From: Solidesulfovibrio alcoholivorans DSM 5433
GTDB lineage: Bacteria > Desulfobacterota > Desulfovibrionia > Desulfovibrionales > Desulfovibrionaceae
DNA: 64,000 bases
Assembly (NCBI RefSeq): GCF_000702665.1
Contig: NZ_JNJA01000001.1
Coordinates: forward strand, 248,001 to 312,000
Direction: 5' to 3'
Shown: positions 17,729 through 26,634 of the stretch, in pieces
Layout: each line of letters begins with the position of its first letter
How positions within the stretch are numbered: position 1 is the first letter of the stretch
Translations under genes and position numbers: made by a program
Notes under the pieces: generated by a model
The model's input: the letters and a program-made list of their open reading frames with translations, nothing else
Database searches by the model: none
Told to the model about the DNA's origin: nothing

Positions 17729-18682
17729 ATGGACATCGCGCACACGTGGCACTCCCTGCTCTGGCCCCTGCTGCGGCTCCTCGGCTCCCTCGCCGTCGGC
17801 CTGCTCGTGGCCAACTGCATCGAAGCCCTCAACTGGACCCGGTTCCTCGCGCGCCTCGCCGCGCCCATCATCCGCATCGGCCACCTCAAGGACGTGGTCG
17901 GTGCGAGCTTCTCCATGGCCTTTTTCTCCGGGCTTGCCGCCAACTCCCTGCTCGCCGAGGCCTACGCCGCCGGCAAGCTCGACGACAGGGAACTCGTCCT
18001 GGCCAACCTCTTCAACAGCCTGCCCACCTATTTCCTGCACCTGCCCCAGATGTTCTTCATCACCGTGCCCTTCCTCGGCACGCGGCCTTCGCTTATCTAC
18101 GTCGGCCTCACCCTGCTCGCCGCCCTGCTGCGCACCGCCGCCATCCTGGTCTACGGCCGCCTGCTCCTGCCGCCCCTGGACGAGGGCTGCGTCGTCTGCC
18201 ACCTCAAGGACGGCGAGTTTTCCTGGAAGAAAGCCCTGGCCAAGGCCTGGAAACGCTTCACGCGGCGCATCCGCACCATGGTCCTTTTCACCGTGCCCAT
18301 CTACGTCGGCATCCATTATCTCACCGTGTACGGCGCGTTTAACGCCATGGAGAAGTGGCTTTCGCAGCACCTCTCCTTCCTCTCGTTCATGACCCCGCAG
18401 GCCGTGAGCATCGTCATGTTCCAGGTGGTGGCGGAATTCACCGCCGGTCTGGCCGCGGCCGGGGCCATGCTCGGCGCGGGCGACCTGAGCGCCAGGCAGG
18501 TGGTGCTGGCGCTCCTTATCGGCAACATCCTGTCCACGCCCATGCGGGCCTTCCGCCACCAGTTCCCCTATTACGCCGGCATCTTCTCGCCTAAAAACGC
18601 CGTGCGCCTGATCGTGCACAACCAGGCCCTGCGCGCGGCGAGCGTCGCCCTGGTCGCGCTGGCCTACGGCCTGCTGACCTAG
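17729..18682 (+). CDS. nucleoside-recognition (Gate) domain membrane protein
   Basis: 317 aa with about 8 hydrophobic helices and two Gate-like halves (GASFSMAFFSGLAANSLLAEAYAAGKL; SIVMFQVVAEFTAGLAAAGAML), resembling nucleoside-recognition/SpmA-type membrane proteins. A cytoplasmic segment near 150-175 holds GCVVCHLKDGEF, a CxxCH motif that is not in an exported context and is probably not haem-binding. Substrate and role are unknown. No clear ribosome site precedes the ATG at 17729. It is a single gene diverging from the tRNA operon. Confidence 0.7.
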   Translation: MDIAHTWHSLLWPLLRLLGSLAVGLLVANCIEALNWTRFLARLAAPIIRIGHLKDVVGASFSMAFFSGLAANSLLAEAYAAGKLDDRELVLANLFNSLPTYFLHLPQMFFITVPFLGTRPSLIYVGLTLLAALLRTAAILVYGRLLLPPLDEGCVVCHLKDGEFSWKKALAKAWKRFTRRIRTMVLFTVPIYVGIHYLTVYGAFNAMEKWLSQHLSFLSFMTPQAVSIVMFQVVAEFTAGLAAAGAMLGAGDLSARQVVLALLIGNILSTPMRAFRHQFPYYAGIFSPKNAVRLIVHNQALRAASVALVALAYGLLT

Positions 18683-19008
18683 CGCCCGCATCCTTTAACA
18701 ATACATCGACATCTTGCGGACAGGACATGTCTTCCCCCGCACGCCCCCGCAGCGGATCGCCGTCCGGAAGACATTGCGGAAGCCTTCCCGGACCTGCGGC
18801 GCGCGAAGACGGTTTCTGCGGTCGGGCACTTGCGGCACGCGCAAAAAAATCCTCTGCCGCCGGGCACATATTTGTTGTGTTTGTATCCGGTCCGTGTACA
18901 ATGAGGTATTATCTGCAACGCGCATGCCTTCTTTCGCTGCTTGGACCTGATGGAAGTCGATCCCCCAACCGCCGAAACAGATCATGCCAAAGACCGGAGC
19001 TAGAGTAC
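18683..19008 (+). other. leader region of the RRM gene with candidate promoter
   Basis: This 326-base gap holds no gene. The best promoter is TTGTGT (18875-18880), 16 bp, TACAAT (18897-18902), which would give a roughly 100-base untranslated leader before the RRM gene. The leader could carry cold-responsive structure, as in other cold-inducible RNA-binding genes; this is inference. Confidence 0.4.
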
Positions 19009-19329
19009 ATGTCGAAGAAACTTTACGTTGGTAACCTGTCCTTCTCCTCCACGGAAGACGACGTCCGCGACCACTTCGCCCCCTACGGCGAAGTGCTCAG
19101 CGTCAACCTCATCACCGACCGGGAAACCGGCCGTCTGCGCGGCTTCGGCTTCGTGGAGATGGATGACGAAGGCGCCAACGCCGCCATCCAGGCTCTGGAC
19201 GGCAAGGAACTGGGCGGCCGCACCCTGAAAGTCAACGAGGCCCAGGAAAAGCCCCGCTCCGGCGGCGGCGGTGGTGGCGGTCGTCGCGGTGGCGGCGGCG
19301 GTTACGGCGGAGGCGGCGGCCGCTGGTAG
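19009..19329 (+). CDS. glycine-rich RRM RNA-binding protein
   Basis: 106 aa. One RNA recognition motif (1-80) with RNP2 KLYVGNLSF and RNP1 RGFGFVEM, then a tail of ~23 residues almost entirely Gly with a few Arg/Tyr, ending GGGGGRW. This matches the short cold-inducible RRM proteins known in cyanobacteria and some proteobacteria, thought to act on mRNA folding. It is monocistronic, with GGAG upstream and a strong terminator downstream. Confidence 0.93.
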   Translation: MSKKLYVGNLSFSSTEDDVRDHFAPYGEVLSVNLITDRETGRLRGFGFVEMDDEGANAAIQALDGKELGGRTLKVNEAQEKPRSGGGGGGGRRGGGGGYGGGGGRW

Positions 19330-19455
19330 GCCCCTGCCGACGCCCCCGGGCCGGTTCTGGCGAGCCCCGGGCATGCGCGTCTTCGGGATGCCGCTAGAGG
19401 CCCCACGCCGTTAACGGACTGTTAAGGCCGGAACATCCGTCCCGGCCGATCACGG

Positions 19456-19493
19456 ACAAGCCCCCTCCTTCGGGAGGGGGCTTGTGTTTTTTT
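19456..19493 (+). terminator. strong intrinsic terminator after the RRM gene
   Basis: A perfect 13-bp stem ACAAGCCCCCTCC/GGAGGGGGCTTGT (19456-19468, 19473-19485) with a TTCG tetraloop, followed by GTTTTTTTT. It is the most canonical terminator in the window. Confidence 0.97.
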
Positions 19494-19512
19494 TGGAGGA
19501 TCCCGGTCGGGC

Positions 19513-20688
19513 CTAGCCTTGCAGGGCCTTGCCGACGGCGCCGATGACCACGTCCTGGACATCGGCCGCCAGGTAGGGATGCATGGGCAGGCTCAGCACC
19601 CTGGCGCTGGCGGCGAGGCTTTCCGGGAAGTCCTCGGGCGCATGCCCGAGGCCGGCGAACGCAGTCTGGGTGTGCAGGGGCTTGGGGTAGTAGACCATGC
19701 TCGGCACGCCGGCCTCGCGCAAGGCCGCGGCCACGGCGTCGCGGTCATGGCCGGCCAGGGACAGCGTGTACTGCGCCCAGGCGCAGCGACAGCCTTCCGG
19801 CACAACGGGCAGGGTCACGCCCGGCAGACCGGCAAGGCCCGCGCCGTAACGCGCGGCCACGGCGTCCCGGGCGTCGAGCTCGCCGGGGAAGGCCGGCAGC
19901 TTGGCCAGCAGCACTGCCGCCTGCAACGTGTCCAGGCGGCAGTTGAGGCCCACGCGGACGTTGTCGTACTTGTGCCCGCCCTTGCCGTGTACGCGGATGG
20001 AACGCAGCACGTCGGCCAGGGCGTCGTCGTCGGTGAACACCGCGCCCCCGTCGCCGAAGCACCCGAGCGGCTTGGCCGGAAAAAAGCTCGTGGCCCCGGC
20101 CGCGCCCAGCGCGCCCGCCTTCTTGCCCTTGTAGACCCCGCCGAAGCCCTGCGCCGCGTCCTCAAGCACGAGCAGCCCGTGTTCCCGGGCCACAGCCCCG
20201 AGCGCGTCGTAGTCCGCGGGCAGGCCGAACAGGTCCACCGGAATGACGGCCTTGGGCTTGAGCTTGTGGGTCATGGCCGTCATGGGCAGGGGATGGAGCG
20301 TGGGGTCCTGCGCCGCAACCGCGGCCACGGCCAGTTCCAGCCGGGCGGGGTCGATGTTGTAGGTGCGCGGGTCGATGTCCACGAAGACCGGGGTCGCGCC
20401 GAGCAGGGCGATGACTTCGGCCGTGGCGATGAAGGTAAAGGGCGTGGTGAAGACCGCGTCGCCGGGGCCGATGCCCCAGGCAAGCAGGGGCATGAGCAGG
20501 GCGTCGGTGCCCGAGGCGCAGGTCACGGCATGGCGCGCGCCGGCAAAGGCGGCCAGGTCCGTTTCCAGTTCGGCCACTTCCGGGCCCATGATGAATTTGC
20601 CGTGGGCAAGCACGGCGTCCATGCGGCGGCGGATCTCGGGTTCGAGAACGGCGAGCTGGGCCTTGAGGTCAATAAACGGAATGGGCAT
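19513..20688 (-). CDS. DegT/DnrJ/EryC1/StrS-family PLP aminotransferase
   Basis: 391 aa PLP enzyme acting on keto-sugar nucleotides. It opens with the typical IPFIDLKAQL, has the cofactor region CASGTDALLMPLLAWGIGPGD, and the internal aldimine lysine Lys206 in FFPAKPLGCFGDGGA. Closest to sugar aminotransferases such as WbpE/DegT types that make amino sugars for surface glycans. No sugar-biosynthesis partner lies next to it; the glycosyltransferase cluster starts 1.2 kb away on the other strand. It is convergent with the RRM gene. Confidence 0.9.
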   Translation of the reverse strand: MPIPFIDLKAQLAVLEPEIRRRMDAVLAHGKFIMGPEVAELETDLAAFAGARHAVTCASGTDALLMPLLAWGIGPGDAVFTTPFTFIATAEVIALLGATPVFVDIDPRTYNIDPARLELAVAAVAAQDPTLHPLPMTAMTHKLKPKAVIPVDLFGLPADYDALGAVAREHGLLVLEDAAQGFGGVYKGKKAGALGAAGATSFFPAKPLGCFGDGGAVFTDDDALADVLRSIRVHGKGGHKYDNVRVGLNCRLDTLQAAVLLAKLPAFPGELDARDAVAARYGAGLAGLPGVTLPVVPEGCRCAWAQYTLSLAGHDRDAVAAALREAGVPSMVYYPKPLHTQTAFAGLGHAPEDFPESLAASARVLSLPMHPYLAADVQDVVIGAVGKALQG

Positions 20689-21251
20689 GGGTGTTGTCCC
20701 TGGGCGCGCTTTGTTACGGCGCGGCAGTGTGTTGGCGTGGTCGGGCCGCGGGGGTGCGGCGGTTCCTGGGGTTCGGAATCAGGCCCTGTCGGGGCGGCAA
20801 CGGGAGGGTTCCGGCGAGGGGAAAAACGCCGGCAGGCAAGGATGCCGGGGTGGCCGGCAGCGCGCCTGAGGCCGGAGCCGGAGGCGCGGAAATGCGCGAA
20901 GCACTGTCCATGCGTATCCAAAACGATCACGTTTCGCGCGAAGCGATGGCGTTTTTTTCCTGCGATCCCTGCCTCGTGTCAAGGGCTGCCTGCGACCGAG
21001 CGGCGGCGCGAAGGCCCGTGGCCCCTGGCGCGCAGCGCTTGGCCTGCGGGCGGCGCGCAAGGATTTCCGGGTTGTTTCGGGCGCGTCCCTGGGGCACCTT
21101 GCCAGAAGACGGACACGACCTCTTGCCCTGGGCGTTTCCTGCAAGATATCGGCCTGCGGCGGTAAACGGACAAATGTTTCGCCTGGCCGGCCCCGGAGTG
21201 CTATAAAGAACGACAGCGGCCGGCCCGCGCCGCGAGGAGAGGAGGAAGACC
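20689..21251. other. 563-base divergent intergenic region
   Basis: No convincing gene on either strand. A short dyad TGCCGG/CCGGCA (20843-20859) and AAACG-N4-CGTTT (20921-20934) are visible. TATAAA at 21202-21207 is a possible -10 for the CheC-like gene, without a clear -35. I recognise no RNA family here. Confidence 0.45.
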
Positions 21252-21863
21252 GTGCCAGAAATCACGCTGGAATCCCGCATGGATCTCTTGAGCGAATGCG
21301 TCAACATCGGCCTTGGCCGCGCCGCCGAGGCGCTCAACCGCATGTGCGCCACCCATGTGGCCCTTTCCGCCCCGGAAATCCGTATCCTGAGCCGCCCGAG
21401 CCTCACCGAGGCCACCATGGGGCGCTGCCCTTCCATCTGCGAAGGCGTGTTCCTGCCGTTTACCGGGGTCATGAGCGGCATGACCGCCCTGGCCTTCGCC
21501 CACGGCGACGCGAACAGCCTCGTCTCCGGCCTCACCGAGGCCATGGGCATGCCCGAGGCCTCGGACCAGATGCGCGAGGACACCCTGCGCGAAGTCGGCA
21601 ACGTGGTCCTGGTCGGCGTGCTCGGGGCCATGGGCACCATGCTCGGCCTGCACGTGGACTACCAGCCCCTGTCCACGGCCAAGAACCTGGGGCCGCTTTT
21701 GGCCGTGGCCGACGCCCTGTGCTCGGTCACGCTTTACGTGCGCGCCAATTTCACCCTGGCCCGCTACATGGCCACGGGCGACATCCTGGTCGTGCTGGCC
21801 CAGAATGGCTTCGACGCCCTGACCAAGGCCCTGGACGCCAAGATACTGGAGAACCTCGCCTAG
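21252..21863 (+). CDS. CheC-like chemotaxis phosphatase
   Basis: 203 aa with two CheC/CheX/FliY-type active-site helices: LLSECVNIGLGRAAEALN near 12 and TLREVGNVVLVGVLGAMG near 115, each keeping the Glu and Asn used for CheY-P dephosphorylation. Two sites favour CheC over CheX. No chemotaxis genes are adjacent, so it may serve a stand-alone response regulator. GTG start with GAGGAGAGGAGG upstream. It precedes the radical SAM cluster by 69 bases; co-transcription is possible but a functional link is not evident. Confidence 0.85.
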   Translation: MPEITLESRMDLLSECVNIGLGRAAEALNRMCATHVALSAPEIRILSRPSLTEATMGRCPSICEGVFLPFTGVMSGMTALAFAHGDANSLVSGLTEAMGMPEASDQMREDTLREVGNVVLVGVLGAMGTMLGLHVDYQPLSTAKNLGPLLAVADALCSVTLYVRANFTLARYMATGDILVVLAQNGFDALTKALDAKILENLA

Positions 21864-21932
21864 GCGGCATACGCCCCTTGTCGTGGGACGCCGCCTTGAC
21901 AAGGCGGGCGCGCCCCCGGCATCCTTCCGAAA

Positions 21933-23471
21933 ATGGAGCCACAGGCCACCCCGTCCCGGACGGCCCCGCGCGTCGTCCTCATCTCGCCCTATCCCGACAT
22001 CACTTGCTTCGGCGTGCGGGCCATCTCCGCGTACCTGCGCGCCGCGGGCGTGCCCACGCGCCTGGTCTTCCTGCCCGATCCCCTGGGCGACGCCCTGACC
22101 GACCAGCCCGAGCGCTACCCGCCGGGCGTGCTCGAGGCGCTCGTTCCCCTGTGCGCCGACGCCGCCGTCGTCGGCGTGTCGCTCATGACCAACTACGCCG
22201 ACAACGCCGCCCAGATCACGCGGGCGCTTCGGGGCAGGATCGCCGCGCCCGTGCTCTGGGGCGGCGTGCACCCGACCATCCGGCCCGAGGAGTGCCTGGA
22301 GGTCGCGGACATGGCCTGCGTGGGCGACGGCGAGGAAGCCATCCTGGACGTGGTCCGCGCCCTTGCCGCGGGACTGCCGGTCACGGACATCCCCAACATC
22401 TGGGCACGCCGGCCGGACGGAAGCCTCGCGCAAAACGCCGTGCGCCCCCTAAGCGCGGACCTCGACGCCCTGCCGCCGCCGGACTGGTCCCACGAGGAAC
22501 ACTATATCTGGGAGGGGGGCGACGCCCTTATCCCCCTCACCCCGGACGTGACCGAAAGGCACCTGGCCCAGGGCACGGTCTCGCGCCTGCTCGGCCGGGT
22601 GGGCTACCAGACCATGACCGGGCGCGGCTGCCCGCACCGCTGCGCCTACTGCGTCAACGACGCGATCAAGTCGCTCTACGGCGCCAAGGGCTACCTGCGC
22701 TGGAGAAGCGTGGCCCACGTCATGACCGAGCTGGAGACCGCCCGGGCGGTCATGCCGTTCATCGGCTACGTCTGGATTTCCGACGACGCCTTTTTCGCCA
22801 GGCCCCTCGAGAACATCCGGGAGTTCTGCCGCGAGTACAAGGCGCGCATCGGGCTGCCGTTCACGTGCCTCGGCAGCCCGGCCACCATCAGCCGCGAGAA
22901 GATGGACGCCCTGGTCGACGCCGGCATGGTCTACATGCAGATGGGCGTGCAGACGGGCTCGCCGCGCATCCAGGCGCTTTTCAACCGCCAGGCCATGGGC
23001 AACGACAAGATGCTCGCGGCCATGGCCGTCATCAACGCCTCCAAGGACCGGATGCTGCCGCCAAGCTACGACTTCATCCTGGACACGCCCTACGAGACCC
23101 TGGAAGACCGGCTCGAGTCCGTGCGCTTTGTCGCGAGAATCCCCAAGCCCTTCCGGCTCCAGCCCTTTTCCCTGGTGCTCTACCCGGGTACCAGGCTCGC
23201 GGCCATGGCCGCCGCGGACGGACTGCTGACCGACGAACGCCGCGACGTCTACACCAAAAGCTACACCATGCGCCGGCCGGACTACGTCAATTTCCTCATC
23301 CTGCTGGCCAAGGGCGGCCGCTTCCCGTCGCGGCTGCTGGCCCTTTGCGCGGCAACGCCCGTGGCCAGGGCCCTGAGCGCCCCCATGCTCGCGCCGCTGT
23401 GGCGGCTGGCCTTCGCCGTAGCCGGTCCGGCCAAGCGGCTGCTCAAAAGGCTTTTGGGGCGCGGCGCATGA
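21933..23471 (+). CDS. B12-binding-domain radical SAM protein (rSAM-1)
   Basis: 512 aa. Residues ~12-165 form a cobalamin-binding-like Rossmann domain (VVLISPYPDITCFGVRAISAYL; LWGGVHPTIRPEECLEV). The radical SAM barrel has Cys233-x3-Cys237-x2-Cys240 (RGCPHRCAYC). The last ~90 residues are helical with hydrophobic stretches, suggesting membrane association. Such enzymes perform methylations or other radical rearrangements; the substrate is unknown. It is clearly paralogous to the protein at 27425 (same opening, same MT-x-RGCPH-x-CAYC, same PKP-x5 segment). First gene of the cluster, with the next ATG overlapping its stop (ATGA). Confidence 0.88.
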   Translation: MEPQATPSRTAPRVVLISPYPDITCFGVRAISAYLRAAGVPTRLVFLPDPLGDALTDQPERYPPGVLEALVPLCADAAVVGVSLMTNYADNAAQITRALRGRIAAPVLWGGVHPTIRPEECLEVADMACVGDGEEAILDVVRALAAGLPVTDIPNIWARRPDGSLAQNAVRPLSADLDALPPPDWSHEEHYIWEGGDALIPLTPDVTERHLAQGTVSRLLGRVGYQTMTGRGCPHRCAYCVNDAIKSLYGAKGYLRWRSVAHVMTELETARAVMPFIGYVWISDDAFFARPLENIREFCREYKARIGLPFTCLGSPATISREKMDALVDAGMVYMQMGVQTGSPRIQALFNRQAMGNDKMLAAMAVINASKDRMLPPSYDFILDTPYETLEDRLESVRFVARIPKPFRLQPFSLVLYPGTRLAAMAAADGLLTDERRDVYTKSYTMRRPDYVNFLILLAKGGRFPSRLLALCAATPVARALSAPMLAPLWRLAFAVAGPAKRLLKRLLGRGA

Positions 23472-24751
23472 AAATCCTGCTCGTGCAGTCCTGGCTCGGC
23501 GGCGACGGCCCGCCGGTCTATCCCGTGGGCCTGGCCTGCCTGGCCGCCGCATTGGCCCCCGGCCACGAGGTCGCCTGCTGCGACCCCAACGTCGCCCCCG
23601 ATCCCCTCGGGGCGCTTGCGCAAAAACTCCGGGAATTCGCCCCGGACCTGGTCGGCGTGTCGCTGCGCAACATCGACTCCACCAACACGCGCGTGAGCAC
23701 ATCCTACCTGCCGCCGTTTGCGCAGGTGCTGAACACGGTGCGCGCGGGCTTTGCCGGCCCCCTCGTCGTCGGCGGCTCGGGCTTTTCCATGTTCGCGCAG
23801 GCGCTCATGGCGCGCTACCCCGCCATCGACTACGGCGTGTACCTGGAAGGGGAAGGAACGTTCGCCGCCCTGGCCGACGCCCTGGCGGGCGAAGGCGACG
23901 TCGCGGCCGTGCCCTCGGTCTACCGCCGCGAAAACGGCCAGGCGGTCTTTTCCGGGCCGTCGGCCAAGGCGGATTTTAAGGACCTGCCCGCCCCGGACTT
24001 CACTGTGCTGCCCCTTGCCCCGTACACGGCAGTGCCCTGGGGCATCGGCGTCGAGACCAAGCGGGGCTGCGCCTTTTCCTGCCTCTACTGCCCCTACGGC
24101 TTCCTCAACGGCCGCACCTATCGCCGCAAGGACCCCGAGCGCGTGGCCGGGGAGCTGGCGGCGCTCAAAACACAGGGACTTAGCCGCTTCACCTTTCTCG
24201 ATTCGGTCTTCAACGCCCCGGCCGACCACGCCGCCGCGGTCATGGAGGCCATGGTCCGACGCGATTTGCGACTTTCCTGGTCGGCCTGGTTCACAGAACG
24301 GGGGCTTACGCGCGATTTCCTGGAACTTGCCCGCCGCGCCGGCTGCGACACCGTGATTTTCTCCCCGGACGCCTACGGCGACGCGGCCCTGCGCGCATTG
24401 GACAAGGCCGTGACCCGGGCCGAGATCGACGCCGCATACGCGCTCGTGCGCGACATGGGCTGTTTCGACGTGAGCTACAATTTCTTCAAGAATCCGCCCG
24501 GCCAGACCCTGCGCGACGCCCTGGCCCTGCTCGGCTTCATCGTCCGGGCCAGGCGGCAGCTGGGCAGGCGGGCGCATTTCGAACTGAGCAGCCTGCGTGT
24601 GGAGCCCCACACCGCCCTGGCCGCGCGCGCCGCGGCCGAAGGGATCGTCGCGCCCGGGGCCGACCTGCTGGAACCGGTGCGCTACACCCAGGGCAGGACG
24701 ACGTACATCGAGACATTCTTCGACATGCTGCTCAAAGCCAGGGGCCGCTAG
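23468..24751 (+). CDS. B12-binding-domain radical SAM protein (rSAM-2)
   Basis: 427 aa. N-terminal cobalamin-binding-like domain (KILLVQSWLGGDGPPVYPVG; PLVVGGSGFSMF) and radical SAM domain with Cys201-x3-Cys205-x2-Cys208 (KRGCAFSCLYCPYG). The arrangement resembles BchE-type enzymes. A conserved stretch FDVSYNFFKNPPGQTLRDAL follows. It overlaps rSAM-1 by 4 bases and is followed 2 bases after its stop by the acyltransferase gene, so these three are tightly coupled. The reaction is not predictable from sequence. Confidence 0.88.
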   Translation: MKILLVQSWLGGDGPPVYPVGLACLAAALAPGHEVACCDPNVAPDPLGALAQKLREFAPDLVGVSLRNIDSTNTRVSTSYLPPFAQVLNTVRAGFAGPLVVGGSGFSMFAQALMARYPAIDYGVYLEGEGTFAALADALAGEGDVAAVPSVYRRENGQAVFSGPSAKADFKDLPAPDFTVLPLAPYTAVPWGIGVETKRGCAFSCLYCPYGFLNGRTYRRKDPERVAGELAALKTQGLSRFTFLDSVFNAPADHAAAVMEAMVRRDLRLSWSAWFTERGLTRDFLELARRAGCDTVIFSPDAYGDAALRALDKAVTRAEIDAAYALVRDMGCFDVSYNFFKNPPGQTLRDALALLGFIVRARRQLGRRAHFELSSLRVEPHTALAARAAAEGIVAPGADLLEPVRYTQGRTTYIETFFDMLLKARGR

Positions 24752-24753
24752 GC

Positions 24754-25701
24754 GTGCGCGTTTCCGAAAGCCCGGCGCGCGATGCGCTGCGTCTCGTGGT
24801 CTGGTACCCGTTGCGCTTTCTCGTGGAACGGCTGCCGCCGCGCCTGGGGTTTGCCGTATTGCGCCTGCTCGGCCGGCTGCACGCCGCCGCGTCCCGGGGC
24901 CGGCGCGGCCGGGCGCTGGCCGCCGTTTCCCGCCTGCGCCCGGACCTGCCCGGACCGACGCGCCGCAAGCAGGCCCTGGCCGCCTTCGAGACCCATTACG
25001 CCAACCAGCTTTCGATCTTCGTCTTTCCCCGGATCACGCCGGACAATTTCGCGCAGGTTCTCGAAATAAAGGGCCGCGAGCACCTGGACGCGGCCCTTGC
25101 CGCCGGGCGGGGCGCGGTGCTGCCCATCGGGCATTTCGGCCCGACGCAACTGCCGCTGACCGTCCTCGGGCTTCTGGGCTATCCCATGCTGCAAATCGGC
25201 TTTCTAAACGCGGCGGGGCTGTCGTTTATCGGCCGCCACGTGGCCGTGCGCCTGCGCCGGCGCTACGAGGGACGCATCCCGGCCCGTATCGTGCCGCCCG
25301 GGCCGGGCACGCGTCAGGCGCTTGCCCATTTGCGCGCCGGGGGCGTGGTCATGACCACCCTGGACGACGCCCCGGGGCAGCCGCCGTTCGGCCGCCATGC
25401 GATCTTCGCCTTTCCCGGCGGGGCGCTCTGTGCGCCCCTGGGGCCGGCCCGGCTGGCCCTTTCCAGCGGCGCCGCCCTGTGTCCGGCGTTCCTGGTCCCG
25501 GGCAAGACAGCGCCCTACCGCCTGCGCCTGGAAGCGCCCCTTTTCCCGCCGCCCGGCGCGGACAAGGACGCCGCCGCCATGGCCCTTTCCACGGAGCTCC
25601 TGACCCGCTACGCCGCCGTGGTGCGCGACGATCCGGGCTGGTGGCATCTGCTCGAGGCCCACGGCGCTCCCAACGCCCCCAACGTCTCCAACGTCCCTTG
25701 A
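24754..25701 (+). CDS. LpxL/HtrB-like lysophospholipid acyltransferase family protein
   Basis: 315 aa. N-terminal amphipathic/membrane segment, then the acyltransferase fold typical of late lipid A acyltransferases (GREHLDAALAAGRGAVLPIGHFGPTQLPL). The catalytic HX4(D/E) motif reads His127-F-G-P-T-Gln132, so the acidic residue is replaced by Gln. That could mean a variant active site or a different role. A later region (GGVVMTTLDDAPGQPPFG) matches the family substrate pocket. GTG start 2 bases after rSAM-2. In context it may acylate the lipid made by this cluster. Confidence 0.75.
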   Translation: MRVSESPARDALRLVVWYPLRFLVERLPPRLGFAVLRLLGRLHAAASRGRRGRALAAVSRLRPDLPGPTRRKQALAAFETHYANQLSIFVFPRITPDNFAQVLEIKGREHLDAALAAGRGAVLPIGHFGPTQLPLTVLGLLGYPMLQIGFLNAAGLSFIGRHVAVRLRRRYEGRIPARIVPPGPGTRQALAHLRAGGVVMTTLDDAPGQPPFGRHAIFAFPGGALCAPLGPARLALSSGAALCPAFLVPGKTAPYRLRLEAPLFPPPGADKDAAAMALSTELLTRYAAVVRDDPGWWHLLEAHGAPNAPNVSNVP

Positions 25702-25760
25702 TGCCTGCCGCCGTCATGAGGCATAACCCGCCTCGCACGCGACCGCACAAGGAGCTCCCC

Positions 25761-26624
25761 ATGGACACCCCCGGCCAGCCCGTCCTGTCCGTCGTCATCC
25801 CGGCCCACAACGAGGAAGGCAACATCGCCGCCACAGTCGAGGCGCTCGTATGCGTGTTACGGCGCGAAGCCATCCCCTACGAGCTGGTGCTCGTGGACGA
25901 CAACAGCGGCGACGGCACGGGCGCGGTCCTCGACGCCCTGGCCGCAAAGGACTCCGGCATCACGGTCGTGCGCCGCATGCCGCCGCGCGGCTTCGGCCGG
26001 GCCATCCGGGCGGGACTCGAGCAGGCACGCGGCGACGTCATCGTCATCTGCATGGCCGACCGCTCCGACGATCCCGAGGACGTGGTCGCCTACTATCGCA
26101 AAATCGGCCAGGGCTACGACTGCGTCTACGGCTCGCGCTTCATCAGGGGTTCGCGCTGCCTCAATTATCCCCGCGTCAAGCGCTTCGCCAACCGCCTCGT
26201 CAACCACATGCTCCAGCTGCTCTTCTGGACGCGCTTCAACGACCTCACCAATTCCTTCAAGGCCTACCGTGCCGAGGTCATCCGCGACATCTGGCCGCTT
26301 ATGGCCTGCCACTTCAACATCACCATCGAACTGTCGCTCAACGCGCTGATCCGCGGCTACCACATCGCCCAGATCCCCATCTCCTGGCAGGGCCGCACCT
26401 GGGGCAGCTCCAACCTGCACCTGAGCGAAATGGGCCGGCGCTACCTGAGCACCATGCTGCGCGCCTGGTTCGAAAAAAACCTGATCCTCGATGACCTGCT
26501 GGAGGAATCCGCCGCCTGCCGGGTCCGCACGGCCGCCATGCGCACGTCCCTGGAAACGCGCGTCGCCGACGTGGAGCGCCGCCTCGCCGCCCTGGAATCG
26601 GCCAAGAACGACAAGGCGCAATAG
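25761..26624 (+). CDS. family 2 glycosyltransferase, polyprenyl-phosphate type
   Basis: 287 aa. GT-A fold with LSVVIPAHNEEGNIAATVEAL, the nucleotide-binding VLVDDNSGDGTG and a divergent metal motif MADRSDD in place of DADLQ. The acceptor loop SWQGRTWGSSN matches dolichol/polyprenyl-phosphate mannosyltransferase-like enzymes. No C-terminal membrane helices; instead a coiled-coil tail (ETRVADVERRLAALESAK). Ribosome site AAGGAG before ATG 25761. It probably charges a lipid carrier with a sugar for the cluster's product. Confidence 0.88.
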   Translation: MDTPGQPVLSVVIPAHNEEGNIAATVEALVCVLRREAIPYELVLVDDNSGDGTGAVLDALAAKDSGITVVRRMPPRGFGRAIRAGLEQARGDVIVICMADRSDDPEDVVAYYRKIGQGYDCVYGSRFIRGSRCLNYPRVKRFANRLVNHMLQLLFWTRFNDLTNSFKAYRAEVIRDIWPLMACHFNITIELSLNALIRGYHIAQIPISWQGRTWGSSNLHLSEMGRRYLSTMLRAWFEKNLILDDLLEESAACRVRTAAMRTSLETRVADVERRLAALESAKNDKAQ

Positions 26625-26634
26625 GAAGGTGCCC

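Noticed and set aside
18193..18204. CxxCH motif (CVVCH) as a c-type haem site in the Gate-domain protein
   Set aside because: It lies in a cytoplasmic loop of a membrane protein without export of that segment, and no other haem features are present.
19258..19329. Tandem GGC/GGT runs as a nucleotide repeat
   Set aside because: They encode the glycine-rich tail of the RRM protein and need no separate explanation.
20779..21144. Possible small genes or structured RNA between the aminotransferase and CheC-like genes
   Set aside because: I looked for SRP RNA, RNase P, cobalamin and other riboswitch signatures and saw none; the frames lack start signals.
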